Shown here: positions 29,790 through 37,375 of the stretch, piece by piece
Position numbering within the stretch: position 1 is the stretch's first letter
Layout of the letters: every line of letters begins with the position of its first letter
Assembly (NCBI RefSeq): GCF_002688565.1
Contig: NZ_CP024011.1
Location: 2,356,001-2,420,000 of the forward strand
DNA length: 64,000 nucleotides
Reading direction: 5' to 3'
Source of the DNA: Acinetobacter sp. LoGeW2-3
GTDB taxonomy: Bacteria; Pseudomonadota; Gammaproteobacteria; Pseudomonadales; Moraxellaceae
Translations under genes and position numbers: made by a program
Notes under the pieces: generated by a model
The model's input: only the letters and a program-made list of their open reading frames with translations
Told to the model about the DNA's origin: nothing
Database searches by the model: none

Positions 29790-30449
29790 ATGTGCGCTAA
29801 CTTTAAACCGCTCACCTTGCAGCAATTGCATGCTCTGAACCTACCTGAAATTCCTTTTGAATACCCAGAAGAAGTCTATCCAAATTATCAGCTGCCTTTA
29901 TTGTTTAAATCGGATCAGGGCTTGGAATGGCGCTCAGTCAATTTTGGTCTGATTCCTAAATGGGCTGAAGATAAAACCATTGGTACACGCACTTATAATG
30001 CGCGGAATGAAACACTGTTGCAGAAACCCAGCTTTGCCGAGGCGACATCGAAATGTAAGTTTGGCGTGATTCCGGTATCGGAGTTTTATGAGTCTAAATA
30101 TTTTGACAATAAGCCGCAGCGTTGGGGTGTAAGACGTAAGGATGGACAGGCGTTTTATATTGCTGCCTTATATGAAATTGCACGCGTTCAAGATGAAATC
30201 GTTCGTTCAAGTACTATGATTACCATGGACGCAATTGATCATCCCATGATGAAGGATTTTCATGAGCCGGGAAATATCAAACGCTCTGTTATCGTGATTC
30301 CACATCAGCGTATGGATGAATGGCTAAATCTGAAATCACCGAATATACAACCTTTCGTTGAGGGATTTCCCGTCGAGGAGTTCGAATGTTTACATGTACC
30401 CAAGGAAGTGGTCAAAAAAACCAGTCCCCAAATGAATTTCTTTGACTAA
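29790..30449 (+). CDS. yedK: SRAP-family abasic-site DNA-protein crosslink protein (HMCES/YedK)
   Basis: Family members form a thiazolidine crosslink with abasic sites through Cys2. The 219-residue protein starts MCANFK, keeping Cys2 but not the usual MCGRF. The other catalytic positions are seen as YNARNETL (Asn), EFYESK (Glu) and DFHEPGNIKR (His), where the His context differs from the usual IHDRRP. It therefore looks active but divergent. It is probably transcribed from a promoter overlapping the upstream terminator. Confidence 0.88.
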   Translation: MCANFKPLTLQQLHALNLPEIPFEYPEEVYPNYQLPLLFKSDQGLEWRSVNFGLIPKWAEDKTIGTRTYNARNETLLQKPSFAEATSKCKFGVIPVSEFYESKYFDNKPQRWGVRRKDGQAFYIAALYEIARVQDEIVRSSTMITMDAIDHPMMKDFHEPGNIKRSVIVIPHQRMDEWLNLKSPNIQPFVEGFPVEEFECLHVPKEVVKKTSPQMNFFD

Positions 30450-30459
30450 TCCCTTGAGA

Positions 30460-30501
30460 AGCAGAAAGATAAATCTAGCCTAATGAATTTATCTTTCTGC
30501 T
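30460..30501. terminator. Strong hairpin between convergent genes, no T-tract
   Basis: Perfect 15-bp stem, arms AGCAGAAAGATAAAT (30460-30474) and ATTTATCTTTCTGCT (30487-30501), loop 12 bases. It sits between the yedK stop and the end of the convergent marR gene. Neither strand has a T-run right after it, so it may act as an RNA 3'-end stabiliser more than a classical terminator. Confidence 0.6.
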
Positions 30502-30540
30502 AAATCACGCTAGTACCCGTTTAGTTTTTTATTTTGGGGA

Positions 30541-31005
30541 TTAGCGCGCAAGGTTTTTAAAGATGTGACGTAAACTTTCCATGGTCTTTTCAATTTGAAG
30601 CGGTGTTAAGCCTTCAAATGATTGCTCCAGAACAACGTTGGTCAGGTCGTTAATCTTATGGGTCATTTCCTGTCCTTTATCTGTGAGAACTACACGGGTA
30701 ATACGTGCATCATCTTCACAAGAATAAGTATCGACCAAGCCTTCATCTTTTAGACGATAGACAATTTTTGTGGTCGTCGACATTTTAGAAACCACCATCT
30801 CTGAAAGATCAGACACACTTGCATGAGGTTTTGCTTTAAGGGCAAGCAGAATACGACGACGTGAGTTATCAACGCCATATTTCTTAAGCGCGTGATCAAC
30901 ATTTAAAACATATTGTGCGTGGACTTGAGTAACCCAATAATAGGGAAAATTTTCTAAGGTAAATTCTTCAGTTGAAGGTAAAAACTTCGCATACTTTTTG
31001 GTCAT
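30541..31005 (-). CDS. MarR-family transcriptional regulator
   Basis: Winged-helix regulator of 154 residues. The recognition region SDLSEMVVSKMSTTTKIVYRL and the wing segment CEDDARITRVVLTDKG are typical of MarR. ATG at 31005 is preferred because AAGGAAT lies upstream; an earlier in-frame ATG adds 24 unlikely residues. An inverted repeat overlapping a TATATAA lies about 45 bp upstream and may be its operator. No target gene is adjacent. Confidence 0.87.
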   Translation of the reverse strand: MTKKYAKFLPSTEEFTLENFPYYWVTQVHAQYVLNVDHALKKYGVDNSRRRILLALKAKPHASVSDLSEMVVSKMSTTTKIVYRLKDEGLVDTYSCEDDARITRVVLTDKGQEMTHKINDLTNVVLEQSFEGLTPLQIEKTMESLRHIFKNLAR

Positions 31006-31049
31006 GGTAGATTCCTTGTTATTTATTTTTGTAAGGCAGTTACATTCTA

Positions 31050-31072
31050 TGAAAATGTTTATATAAGTTTCA
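31050..31072. promoter_or_regulatory. Possible MarR autoregulatory operator
   Basis: TGAAA...TTTCA inverted repeat around an AT core containing TATATAA, upstream of the marR start on the minus strand. Inferred from position and symmetry only. Confidence 0.35.
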
Positions 31073-31829
31073 ACCATTATTTAAAAAAAATGCGACAAAA
31101 TGTGAGTCAATGTTTTTAATAATGCTAATCATTGACAAAAATTGTCGAATGGTCGAGAAAGGCTTAAGTTTACCTATTTTTAACCCGACTATTACATAGT
31201 CTTTTCTGCCATACGTCGGGAAATTTGAAATAAAGTGTGAATTAATTTGCAATAAGTTTATAGGAAATAAAGACTTAGTAATCAGACTGACACTAAATGG
31301 TGCATTAAACCCGATGAATGTCACTTTGATTTTTTAAATTAAATAAGCAAAGCAGAGAGAGAATCACGGATTCGCTATCAGTATTATCTTTGTTTAGCTC
31401 TTCTTTATCTCAATACTCAAAAACTTGTGATTTGGAATCATGGTTAATATATCTTCAGGCATTATCTATGTTTAAGGATATCTCTTAGAAAAGCGTGGAT
31501 TGATATTTCTGATAAGTTAATGATTGTTTATGAAAACTGATGAATGACTTGGAAAGCAACACAATTTTTTTATTGCATTAACTATACCAATATTATGAGG
31601 CAGACTTAATAAAGAATTTATAAATAATCCTAGCTTTTATAGCTGTCTACCAACACAGACTTCCGTATAAACAAGCATTTACCTAATTCATATAAAAAGG
31701 CCATTACAACTTAAAGGCTTTATGCATAATAAGAAGGTCTTAAGTCAAAAAGGTTAAAATTATGGATCCCTCGCCGTGCGTAGGTTTCTGCTCTATATTT
31801 CCAGTTAGTCAAAACGGAGTGTGTATCTA
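31073..31829. other. Long AT-rich intergenic region
   Basis: About 760 bp between the divergent marR and terC-like genes. Open frames here are AT-rich and lack ribosome sites. I found no tRNA, hairpin terminator or repeat. GGAG at 31816-31819 serves the next gene. Confidence 0.6.
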
Positions 31830-33353
31830 GTGGAATTTTTATTAGATCCTTCGATTTGGGTAGGTTTAATAACTCTTATTATTCTGGAAATTGTCCTTGG
31901 GATTGATAATCTCGTTTTTATTGCCATTCTTGCTGAAAAACTCCCTCCAGAACAACGTGATAAGGCCCGAATACTTGGTCTATCTCTTGCCTTGTTTATG
32001 CGTTTGGGTTTGTTGTTCGCAATTTCGTGGTTAGTGACTTTAACCCAACCTCTGATCAATATATTTGACTTTAGTTTTTCCGGGCGGGATCTGATCCTGT
32101 TAGGTGGTGGTCTGTTTCTGCTGTATAAGGCCGTTACAGAACTACATGAAAAAATTGAAGGAAAACCAGAAGTTAATCTTTCTACCAAGGTAGCTTATGC
32201 CAGCTTCGCAGCAGTAGTAGCCCAGATTGTGATCCTGGATGCGGTGTTCTCACTTGACTCAGTGATTACTGCAATTGGTATGGTCGACAATATTTACGTC
32301 ATGATGGCGGCAATGGTGATTGCCATGGCAGTGATGCTATTGGCATCCAAACCATTAACAGCCTTTGTGAACCGTCATCCAACCGTGGTTATTTTATGTC
32401 TCAGCTTCCTGTTACTGATTGGTATTAGCCTGATTGCTGAAGGGTTTGGTTTCCATATTCCGAAAGGCTATATCTATTCCGGTATTGGCGTCGCTATTGC
32501 GATTGAAGCCTTTAACCAGTTTAGCCAAAGAAATGCGGCGAAACATGAAGCTAAAATTCCACTGCGTAACCGTACTGCGGACTCTATTCTGAAACTGATG
32601 GGTGGAAGAATTGAAACTCATGCCACAGAAAAAAATGAAGCACAACAAACCTTTGCTAATGAAGAACGCTATATGATCGGTGGTGTGCTGACTTTGGCGG
32701 AGCGTTCCGTTGCTTCAATTATGACACCGCGTGGCCAGATTTCATGGGTAGATCTGGATGACAGCCCAGAACAGATCCGTGAAAAAATCCTGTCGGTACC
32801 GCATAGTCTGTTTCCAGTTTGCCGAGGTAGTCTAGATAAGGTAATTAGTGTGGTTCGTGCCAAAGAGTTACTGGACGTACTGGAAGAGCCAGAAGCGTTA
32901 AAAGCATTGTTAAAGCGTCATCGTCCAATCTATATCTTTGAAAAGATGAAAGTTATTGATGCAATTAATACTTTGCGTACTTCAAAGGGTTCTTTGGTTC
33001 TAGTCAGTGATGAATTTGGTCATGTACAGGGGTTGATTTCACCGCTGGATGTGTTTGAAGCGATTGCCGGGGAATTCCCTGATGCAGATGAACAACTGGA
33101 TTTGGTTCGGGTTGATGACATGCATTGGATCGCTTCAGGCATGTTGGATCTGTATCAGCTGGAATTAGAGCTGGGTATGCTGGATCTGATTGAAGAAGAT
33201 GCAGGTTATATCAGCGTTGCAGGGCTAATACTGGATAAAACTAATGGTCATGTTGAAGTTGGAACCACACTGGAATACCAACAGGTTAATTTCCAAGTGA
33301 CTGAAATGGAAGGTAATCGTATTAAGTCGGTGAGTATCCATTATCAAGCTTAA
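31830..33353 (+). CDS. TerC-family membrane protein with CBS and CorC/HlyC domains
   Basis: Architecture of the YegH/YoaE type. It has an N-terminal TerC domain with about seven TM helices ([15 protein letters not shown] with the conserved Asp), then a CBS pair (about residues 290-410, beginning [15 protein letters not shown]) and a C-terminal transporter-associated CorC_HlyC domain. TerC proteins are linked to metal-ion, often manganese, export. The GTG at 31830 is chosen because GGAG lies 10 bp upstream; the GTG at 31821 would be too close. I saw no Mn riboswitch (yybP-ykoY) upstream. Confidence 0.9.
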   Translation: MEFLLDPSIWVGLITLIILEIVLGIDNLVFIAILAEKLPPEQRDKARILGLSLALFMRLGLLFAISWLVTLTQPLINIFDFSFSGRDLILLGGGLFLLYKAVTELHEKIEGKPEVNLSTKVAYASFAAVVAQIVILDAVFSLDSVITAIGMVDNIYVMMAAMVIAMAVMLLASKPLTAFVNRHPTVVILCLSFLLLIGISLIAEGFGFHIPKGYIYSGIGVAIAIEAFNQFSQRNAAKHEAKIPLRNRTADSILKLMGGRIETHATEKNEAQQTFANEERYMIGGVLTLAERSVASIMTPRGQISWVDLDDSPEQIREKILSVPHSLFPVCRGSLDKVISVVRAKELLDVLEEPEALKALLKRHRPIYIFEKMKVIDAINTLRTSKGSLVLVSDEFGHVQGLISPLDVFEAIAGEFPDADEQLDLVRVDDMHWIASGMLDLYQLELELGMLDLIEEDAGYISVAGLILDKTNGHVEVGTTLEYQQVNFQVTEMEGNRIKSVSIHYQA

Positions 33354-33389
33354 ATCTTATGCTCTGACTTAATTTTGTTCAGAGTTAAG

Positions 33390-33424
33390 AAAAGCCGGTG
33401 AGGAGCTGCTCACTGGCTTTTTTG
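33390..33424 (+). terminator. Terminator after the terC-like gene
   Basis: AAAGCCGGTGAG / CTCACTGGCTTTTTT stem-loop with a T-tract, 37 bp after the stop. Confidence 0.9.
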
Positions 33425-33553
33425 TATCCAATTACTGTGATACAGGAAGCAGAATATTTTTAAGACCAAAATAAATCATGCCAATAAAAAACTTTAAAAA
33501 TGGCTTACTTCATCTGGAAAATTTAGACTCAAGTTGCTTAATTGATAAAAAGC

Positions 33554-33583
33554 TTGATGTAAGCCACATTAACTCTATATAAT
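33554..33583 (+). promoter_or_regulatory. Candidate promoter upstream of the gene at 33781
   Basis: TTGATG (33554-33559) and TATAAT (33578-33583) with an 18-bp spacer. A leader of nearly 190 bases would precede the coding region. The rest of the 33425-33780 gap holds no recognisable gene. Confidence 0.5.
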
Positions 33584-33780
33584 AGCTATTAATTTCAATA
33601 ACTTAAATTTATAGTGAACTATTTGGTAACTGGTGAGTTTTATATTGTGTATAAGAACTTAAAAATCCTGTGCTAACCTGCCAAACCAGAAGATTTACTA
33701 ATCACACGCTTTTAGCTCAGAAACAGTAGAAAAGTATCATGAATTAAATGATGCAACTGCCGCTTCAATGGATGAAATAC

Positions 33781-34512
33781 ATGAAAATCAGAGAAACCGT
33801 CATTGATTTTGCAACATTGCCAGCCCAGCAGAAACATGATTTTTTTCAGCAGATGCTGGAATTTGACCAACTGATTTTTCCCTTTGCATCGGTCGAGCAG
33901 CTTTATCAATATGTTTATGATCCGGAAGCGGTATCTGTGCCTGTCATACAGTATTTCGTCGGAGAACAGCTGATTGGCCAGAATATTATGCCGATTCTCA
34001 AATTACAGCTGCAGGATAATCCGATATTTGTAGTGACGTCTCGTGCTGGTGTGCTGGAACAATATCGTCGTGGTAATTTGACTTTGAAGACTGCCATTCG
34101 TGTAGCTGTGCGTCATCGTCTACGCTATCCAGGCATTCCGATGTGGTTTGTCACCACCTTGATGCAACCGAAGGTCTATACCTTGTTTGCATCACGCAGC
34201 CGTTATTTCTATCCAAGAAAAGGCTACAACATGCCGACAGCTCATCAATCTGTACTTGAGTTGATGCATAGATATAAGTCTCAGGTAGATGAGCGTGGGC
34301 AGGGCATTCATGTTGCACCAGCGCTAATGCCTAAAGTTACTCCTGATCAGTTGATCCGACTGCGCAAACGCAGTGATGATCATTACCAGTTCTTTATGCA
34401 GCATGTGCCTGACTATTTTGACGGGAAAGGATTGATGTGTGTTTGCCGGCTAGATTTTAAAACGATTTTTGAAACTACAATGAATCTGGCTTTTGGGAAA
34501 TCTGTGCACTAG
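33781..34512 (+). CDS. Conserved hypothetical protein, about 243 residues
   Basis: I do not recognise a named family. It is soluble, without a signal peptide or TM helix. Notable segments are VSVPVIQYFVGEQLIGQNIMP, LTLKTAIRVAVRHRLRYPGIPMWF and FASRSRYFYPRKGYNMP. The alternation of strands and helices resembles an acyltransferase-like (GNAT) fold, but no acetyl-CoA motif is clear. In-frame ATGs at 33748, 33772 and 33781 make the start uncertain. A promoter lies about 200 bp upstream. Confidence 0.7.
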   Translation: MKIRETVIDFATLPAQQKHDFFQQMLEFDQLIFPFASVEQLYQYVYDPEAVSVPVIQYFVGEQLIGQNIMPILKLQLQDNPIFVVTSRAGVLEQYRRGNLTLKTAIRVAVRHRLRYPGIPMWFVTTLMQPKVYTLFASRSRYFYPRKGYNMPTAHQSVLELMHRYKSQVDERGQGIHVAPALMPKVTPDQLIRLRKRSDDHYQFFMQHVPDYFDGKGLMCVCRLDFKTIFETTMNLAFGKSVH

Positions 34513-34542
34513 GCACAGTTTCCCTTAATGAGGATAAATAAA

Positions 34543-35370
34543 TCAAAGCAGTTTGAAGTCTGCATGTTGACGAATGATTTCAGGATTCAGTAAATGAATC
34601 TGATCAATAAACGCCACATTAAAACTGCCTAGTGTAGATGTTATTTCAGCAGCTCGTTTACCGGCAATCGCAAAATGTAGATGTGCAGCAGTTGCAGCAA
34701 TGACCGGTGTCGCCACAGCACTATAAGCTGCGATCAATGCACCCAAGGCACAACCTGTTGCAGTCACGCGCGGCTGTAACTCTGATCCACCTATCACTTG
34801 AATCACCGGATAATCTTGCGAGATGATGTAATCGGACTCTCCGGAAATAGCCACGCACCGGCATTGTGTCAGTAATGATTGAGCCTGCTGGTAGACTTCT
34901 GAACTGTCCAATGTGGTACCTACACCTTTGCCTGTGACCTGCTTACCTGCGAGCGTACCAATCTCAGAAGCATTGCCACGCAGGATCGTTGGTTCAAATG
35001 CCATCAATTGATCAGTCACTTCCGAGCGCCAGTGCAGAATTGCCCCATAACCGACTGGATCTAGCACCCAAGGGGTTTGGGTGGTATTTGCGGTCTGTGC
35101 GGCAATCAACATCGCTTGGACTTGTTCAGACGTTGGTGTGCCCAGATTCAGACTGACTGCTGCTGCAATGCGGGCAAAATTTTCAGCTTCAAACGGATTA
35201 TCAATCATGGCAGGCGCAGCATTGGCAGCCAGTAGTACATTGGCTACATAGTTGCTGGCGACTACATTGGTCATGATATGCACCAAAGGTTGCTGTTGTT
35301 GCAATGCTGTCCAGGCATCACAAACGTCATTTAGAATGTCATGGTGCAGTTGGGAAAGGTTTGTATTCAT
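34543..35370 (-). CDS. thiM: Hydroxyethylthiazole kinase
   Basis: Phosphorylates the thiazole alcohol in thiamine salvage. The protein of about 275 residues has PLVHIMTNVVASNYVANVLLA near the start, WVLDPVGYGA, ILRGNASEIGTLAG and the ribokinase-like catalytic VTATGCALGALIAAY (Cys-containing anion-hole motif). thiD and thiE are not adjacent, and I see no TPP riboswitch. It runs in line after the zinc-ribbon gene, 33 bp downstream. A GTG 12 bases upstream is an alternative start. Confidence 0.93.
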   Translation of the reverse strand: MNTNLSQLHHDILNDVCDAWTALQQQQPLVHIMTNVVASNYVANVLLAANAAPAMIDNPFEAENFARIAAAVSLNLGTPTSEQVQAMLIAAQTANTTQTPWVLDPVGYGAILHWRSEVTDQLMAFEPTILRGNASEIGTLAGKQVTGKGVGTTLDSSEVYQQAQSLLTQCRCVAISGESDYIISQDYPVIQVIGGSELQPRVTATGCALGALIAAYSAVATPVIAATAAHLHFAIAGKRAAEITSTLGSFNVAFIDQIHLLNPEIIRQHADFKLL

Positions 35371-35403
35371 GTTGATATTCACAGTGCATCTGAGCTGAAT
35401 CCA

Positions 35404-36567
35404 TCAGCGGGTAAAATAATGATCTTGGTGTTTGCAATTACGGCAGAATAAGCTGACATAATCCGTCGCATCATAATCCACGGTCAGTTCTTCGGAACCA
35501 CAATGAATGCAGCGTTTATTGGAATAGAATTTTAAACGAGGCTCAATCTGTTGCCAGGAACGCCAGATCGGCTGGAAGAAAATATTTTCATCATAGCCAA
35601 GAAAATGGAAGAATAGAATTGCACTCATTTTGCTTAAAGGCAATTGCGGTGGACGCGGCAGGGTAGAGGTTTCCCATTTTTCGGTGATTGCGCGTTCACG
35701 ATACTGCTGCAAGGTCTTTTTCAGCAAATTGGTATTAATGAAATTTTCATTACGTGGTTGCAGCGCTTTCTGTTTGTATAAGTATTCCAGCGCTGTTTGC
35801 ACCAAATAATAAATCTGGCCTACGGCTAATACATCTAGCATGCGGTAGCAGAAGGTTTGAAAGCTTTTATTACCGGCAATTTGGATACCCCAGCTACGAC
35901 AATAGAATTGGGCAAACTGGATCACTTCTTGATACAGCAGAAAATAAAGCGTCTCTTTGACTTCATCTGCACTTTTAAAGGGCACGCCTTTGCTTAAGTT
36001 TTCATAGAACCAGTGACGTAATTGCTGGGTAATACTAAAGAGACTTGGTTCTGAATAACCATCCAGACGTACATTAATATAATAGTGCTGCTGATCAGCA
36101 TTAAAGTCTTTCAGACTGAGAATATTTTCCTTGCTGAGTCGTTTCACCAAGGCATTCTGCATCAGATAATTGGGACTGATGTTGTGATATTTGATGCTAT
36201 CCCAGTCAATATATTCGGCGTGCTGACTGTGTTCATGTACCTGATCATCCAGAATGGCGAGGAGAAACAGCTTGTTTAAAAAGCTGAGCTGCCCCAGTTC
36301 ATATTGATGCACATCCTGTTTGCTTTTTTGATGCTGACGATTTTCCTGTAGACGTGTTTCCTTCATTTGACGTCTACGATTGGCCAGGCATTTTTCACAG
36401 AAACAATTGTGCTTTTGATCCGGATAAAGCTGATGATGACAGTGACTGCATTCATGATAATTCAGTTCCTGATCAAATTGTTCTGCTTCAACCCAGTACA
36501 TCGCTGCCTGACACAAGGGGCATGCTGTACTTTCATCAAGCTGTTTCTGCAAAACATTAAGCGTCAT
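35404..36567 (-). CDS. Zinc-ribbon protein of unknown function
   Basis: The 387-residue protein is bracketed by Cys clusters. The N-terminus has CPLCQ, CSHCHH and CFCEKC, followed by a basic, Gln-rich stretch. The C-terminus has CIHCGSEE and CRNCKHQDH. The middle is helical without known motifs. This suggests two zinc ribbons and a nucleic-acid-related or assembly role, but no function is assigned. ATG at 36567 is preferred to the TTG four codons earlier. It probably shares a transcript with thiM. Confidence 0.75.
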   Translation of the reverse strand: MTLNVLQKQLDESTACPLCQAAMYWVEAEQFDQELNYHECSHCHHQLYPDQKHNCFCEKCLANRRRQMKETRLQENRQHQKSKQDVHQYELGQLSFLNKLFLLAILDDQVHEHSQHAEYIDWDSIKYHNISPNYLMQNALVKRLSKENILSLKDFNADQQHYYINVRLDGYSEPSLFSITQQLRHWFYENLSKGVPFKSADEVKETLYFLLYQEVIQFAQFYCRSWGIQIAGNKSFQTFCYRMLDVLAVGQIYYLVQTALEYLYKQKALQPRNENFINTNLLKKTLQQYRERAITEKWETSTLPRPPQLPLSKMSAILFFHFLGYDENIFFQPIWRSWQQIEPRLKFYSNKRCIHCGSEELTVDYDATDYVSLFCRNCKHQDHYFTR

Positions 36568-36672
36568 ATCAACTAACAATCGAAAAATGAAGAAGGAAAA
36601 TCATTATACACAGTGCAGCTTGAGCGGGTGAGATTCAGGATAAAGATTTCATTATGAACTGAACATCTGATA

Positions 36673-36699
36673 CAAAAAAGGACCACTCAAGTGGTCCTT
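36673..36699 (-). terminator. Terminator after the small gene at 36723-36980
   Basis: Perfect palindrome GGACCACT-CA-AGTGGTCC followed on the minus strand by T6. Confidence 0.9.
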
Positions 36700-36722
36700 C
36701 ATTTATAGTTAAAAATTGGTCT

Positions 36723-36980
36723 TTAGACTGGGCAAGGCAGGGTATCGTCTTCTTCACCCAGATGTTTGGCATTGATGAGCGCCTGTACTTTTTTAGGCTG
36801 AATCTTCTTGGAACCGAGTGCATCATAGCTATTTAGAATGGCGCCAACTTCATAGTCTTTCATTTTGATGCCTTCACAGCTCATGAACAGGGCAATTACT
36901 TTATGGTCAATATTGGCTTGATCGAGTGCTTGTAGTGTCTTGATATTTTCAACACGTACGATATGGTCTTTTAAATACAT
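36723..36980 (-). CDS. Small hypothetical protein, 85 residues
   Basis: Short soluble protein with no recognised domain. Features are VENIKTLQALDQANIDHKVIALFMSCEG and an acidic end, HLGEEDDTLPCPV, with two Cys in total. A clear GAGGTAAC ribosome site precedes the ATG, and a strong terminator follows the stop, so it is a well-defined single gene. The function is unknown. Confidence 0.75.
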   Translation of the reverse strand: MYLKDHIVRVENIKTLQALDQANIDHKVIALFMSCEGIKMKDYEVGAILNSYDALGSKKIQPKKVQALINAKHLGEEDDTLPCPV

Positions 36981-37375
36981 GTGTTACCTCATTTTTTGTT
37001 GTATTCATTCAATGTATTGTCGTATTTTTTTGCCTGTATTGGGTGGGCGAGTACGTCATACTGCTACGTGTATTAATCTAGCAAAAACCATGCTCAAAAC
37101 TTGATAAAAAGATCTGCATAACTTATTCATCTATATTAAATAATTTAAAATCATTTATTTATCTAAGTGTAAAAAAATATGACATTGTCAAAATGATTGC
37201 TATATTCAACATTTAAGCAAAGTAACTGCTGCTGTTTTAGGCAGAATGAATTGAAACTGGTGCAAAGAATGCCCATATTAGTTTCAAACAGTGAATGACA
37301 CAGACAGTGTTTGCAACTTGGCGTATGATTTAAAGACTATAAATGTCGATTTCGACAAGATAATCAGGACATGAT
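36981..37375. other. Intergenic region upstream of pepN
   Basis: 395 bp between divergent genes with no gene. It holds small inverted repeats: TGACATTGTCA (37180-37190), ACAC/GTGT near 37300, and TGTCG-ATTT-CGACA (37344-37357) just before pepN. A TATGAT at 37324-37329 is a possible -10 box. Function of the repeats is unknown. Confidence 0.45.

Noticed and set aside
31070..31324. 84-codon minus-strand open frame upstream of marR
   Set aside because: AT-rich, no ribosome site, composition of random intergenic DNA.
31730..31829. Possible manganese (yybP-ykoY) riboswitch before the TerC gene
   Set aside because: TerC genes can carry one, but I could not find the conserved loop sequences here.
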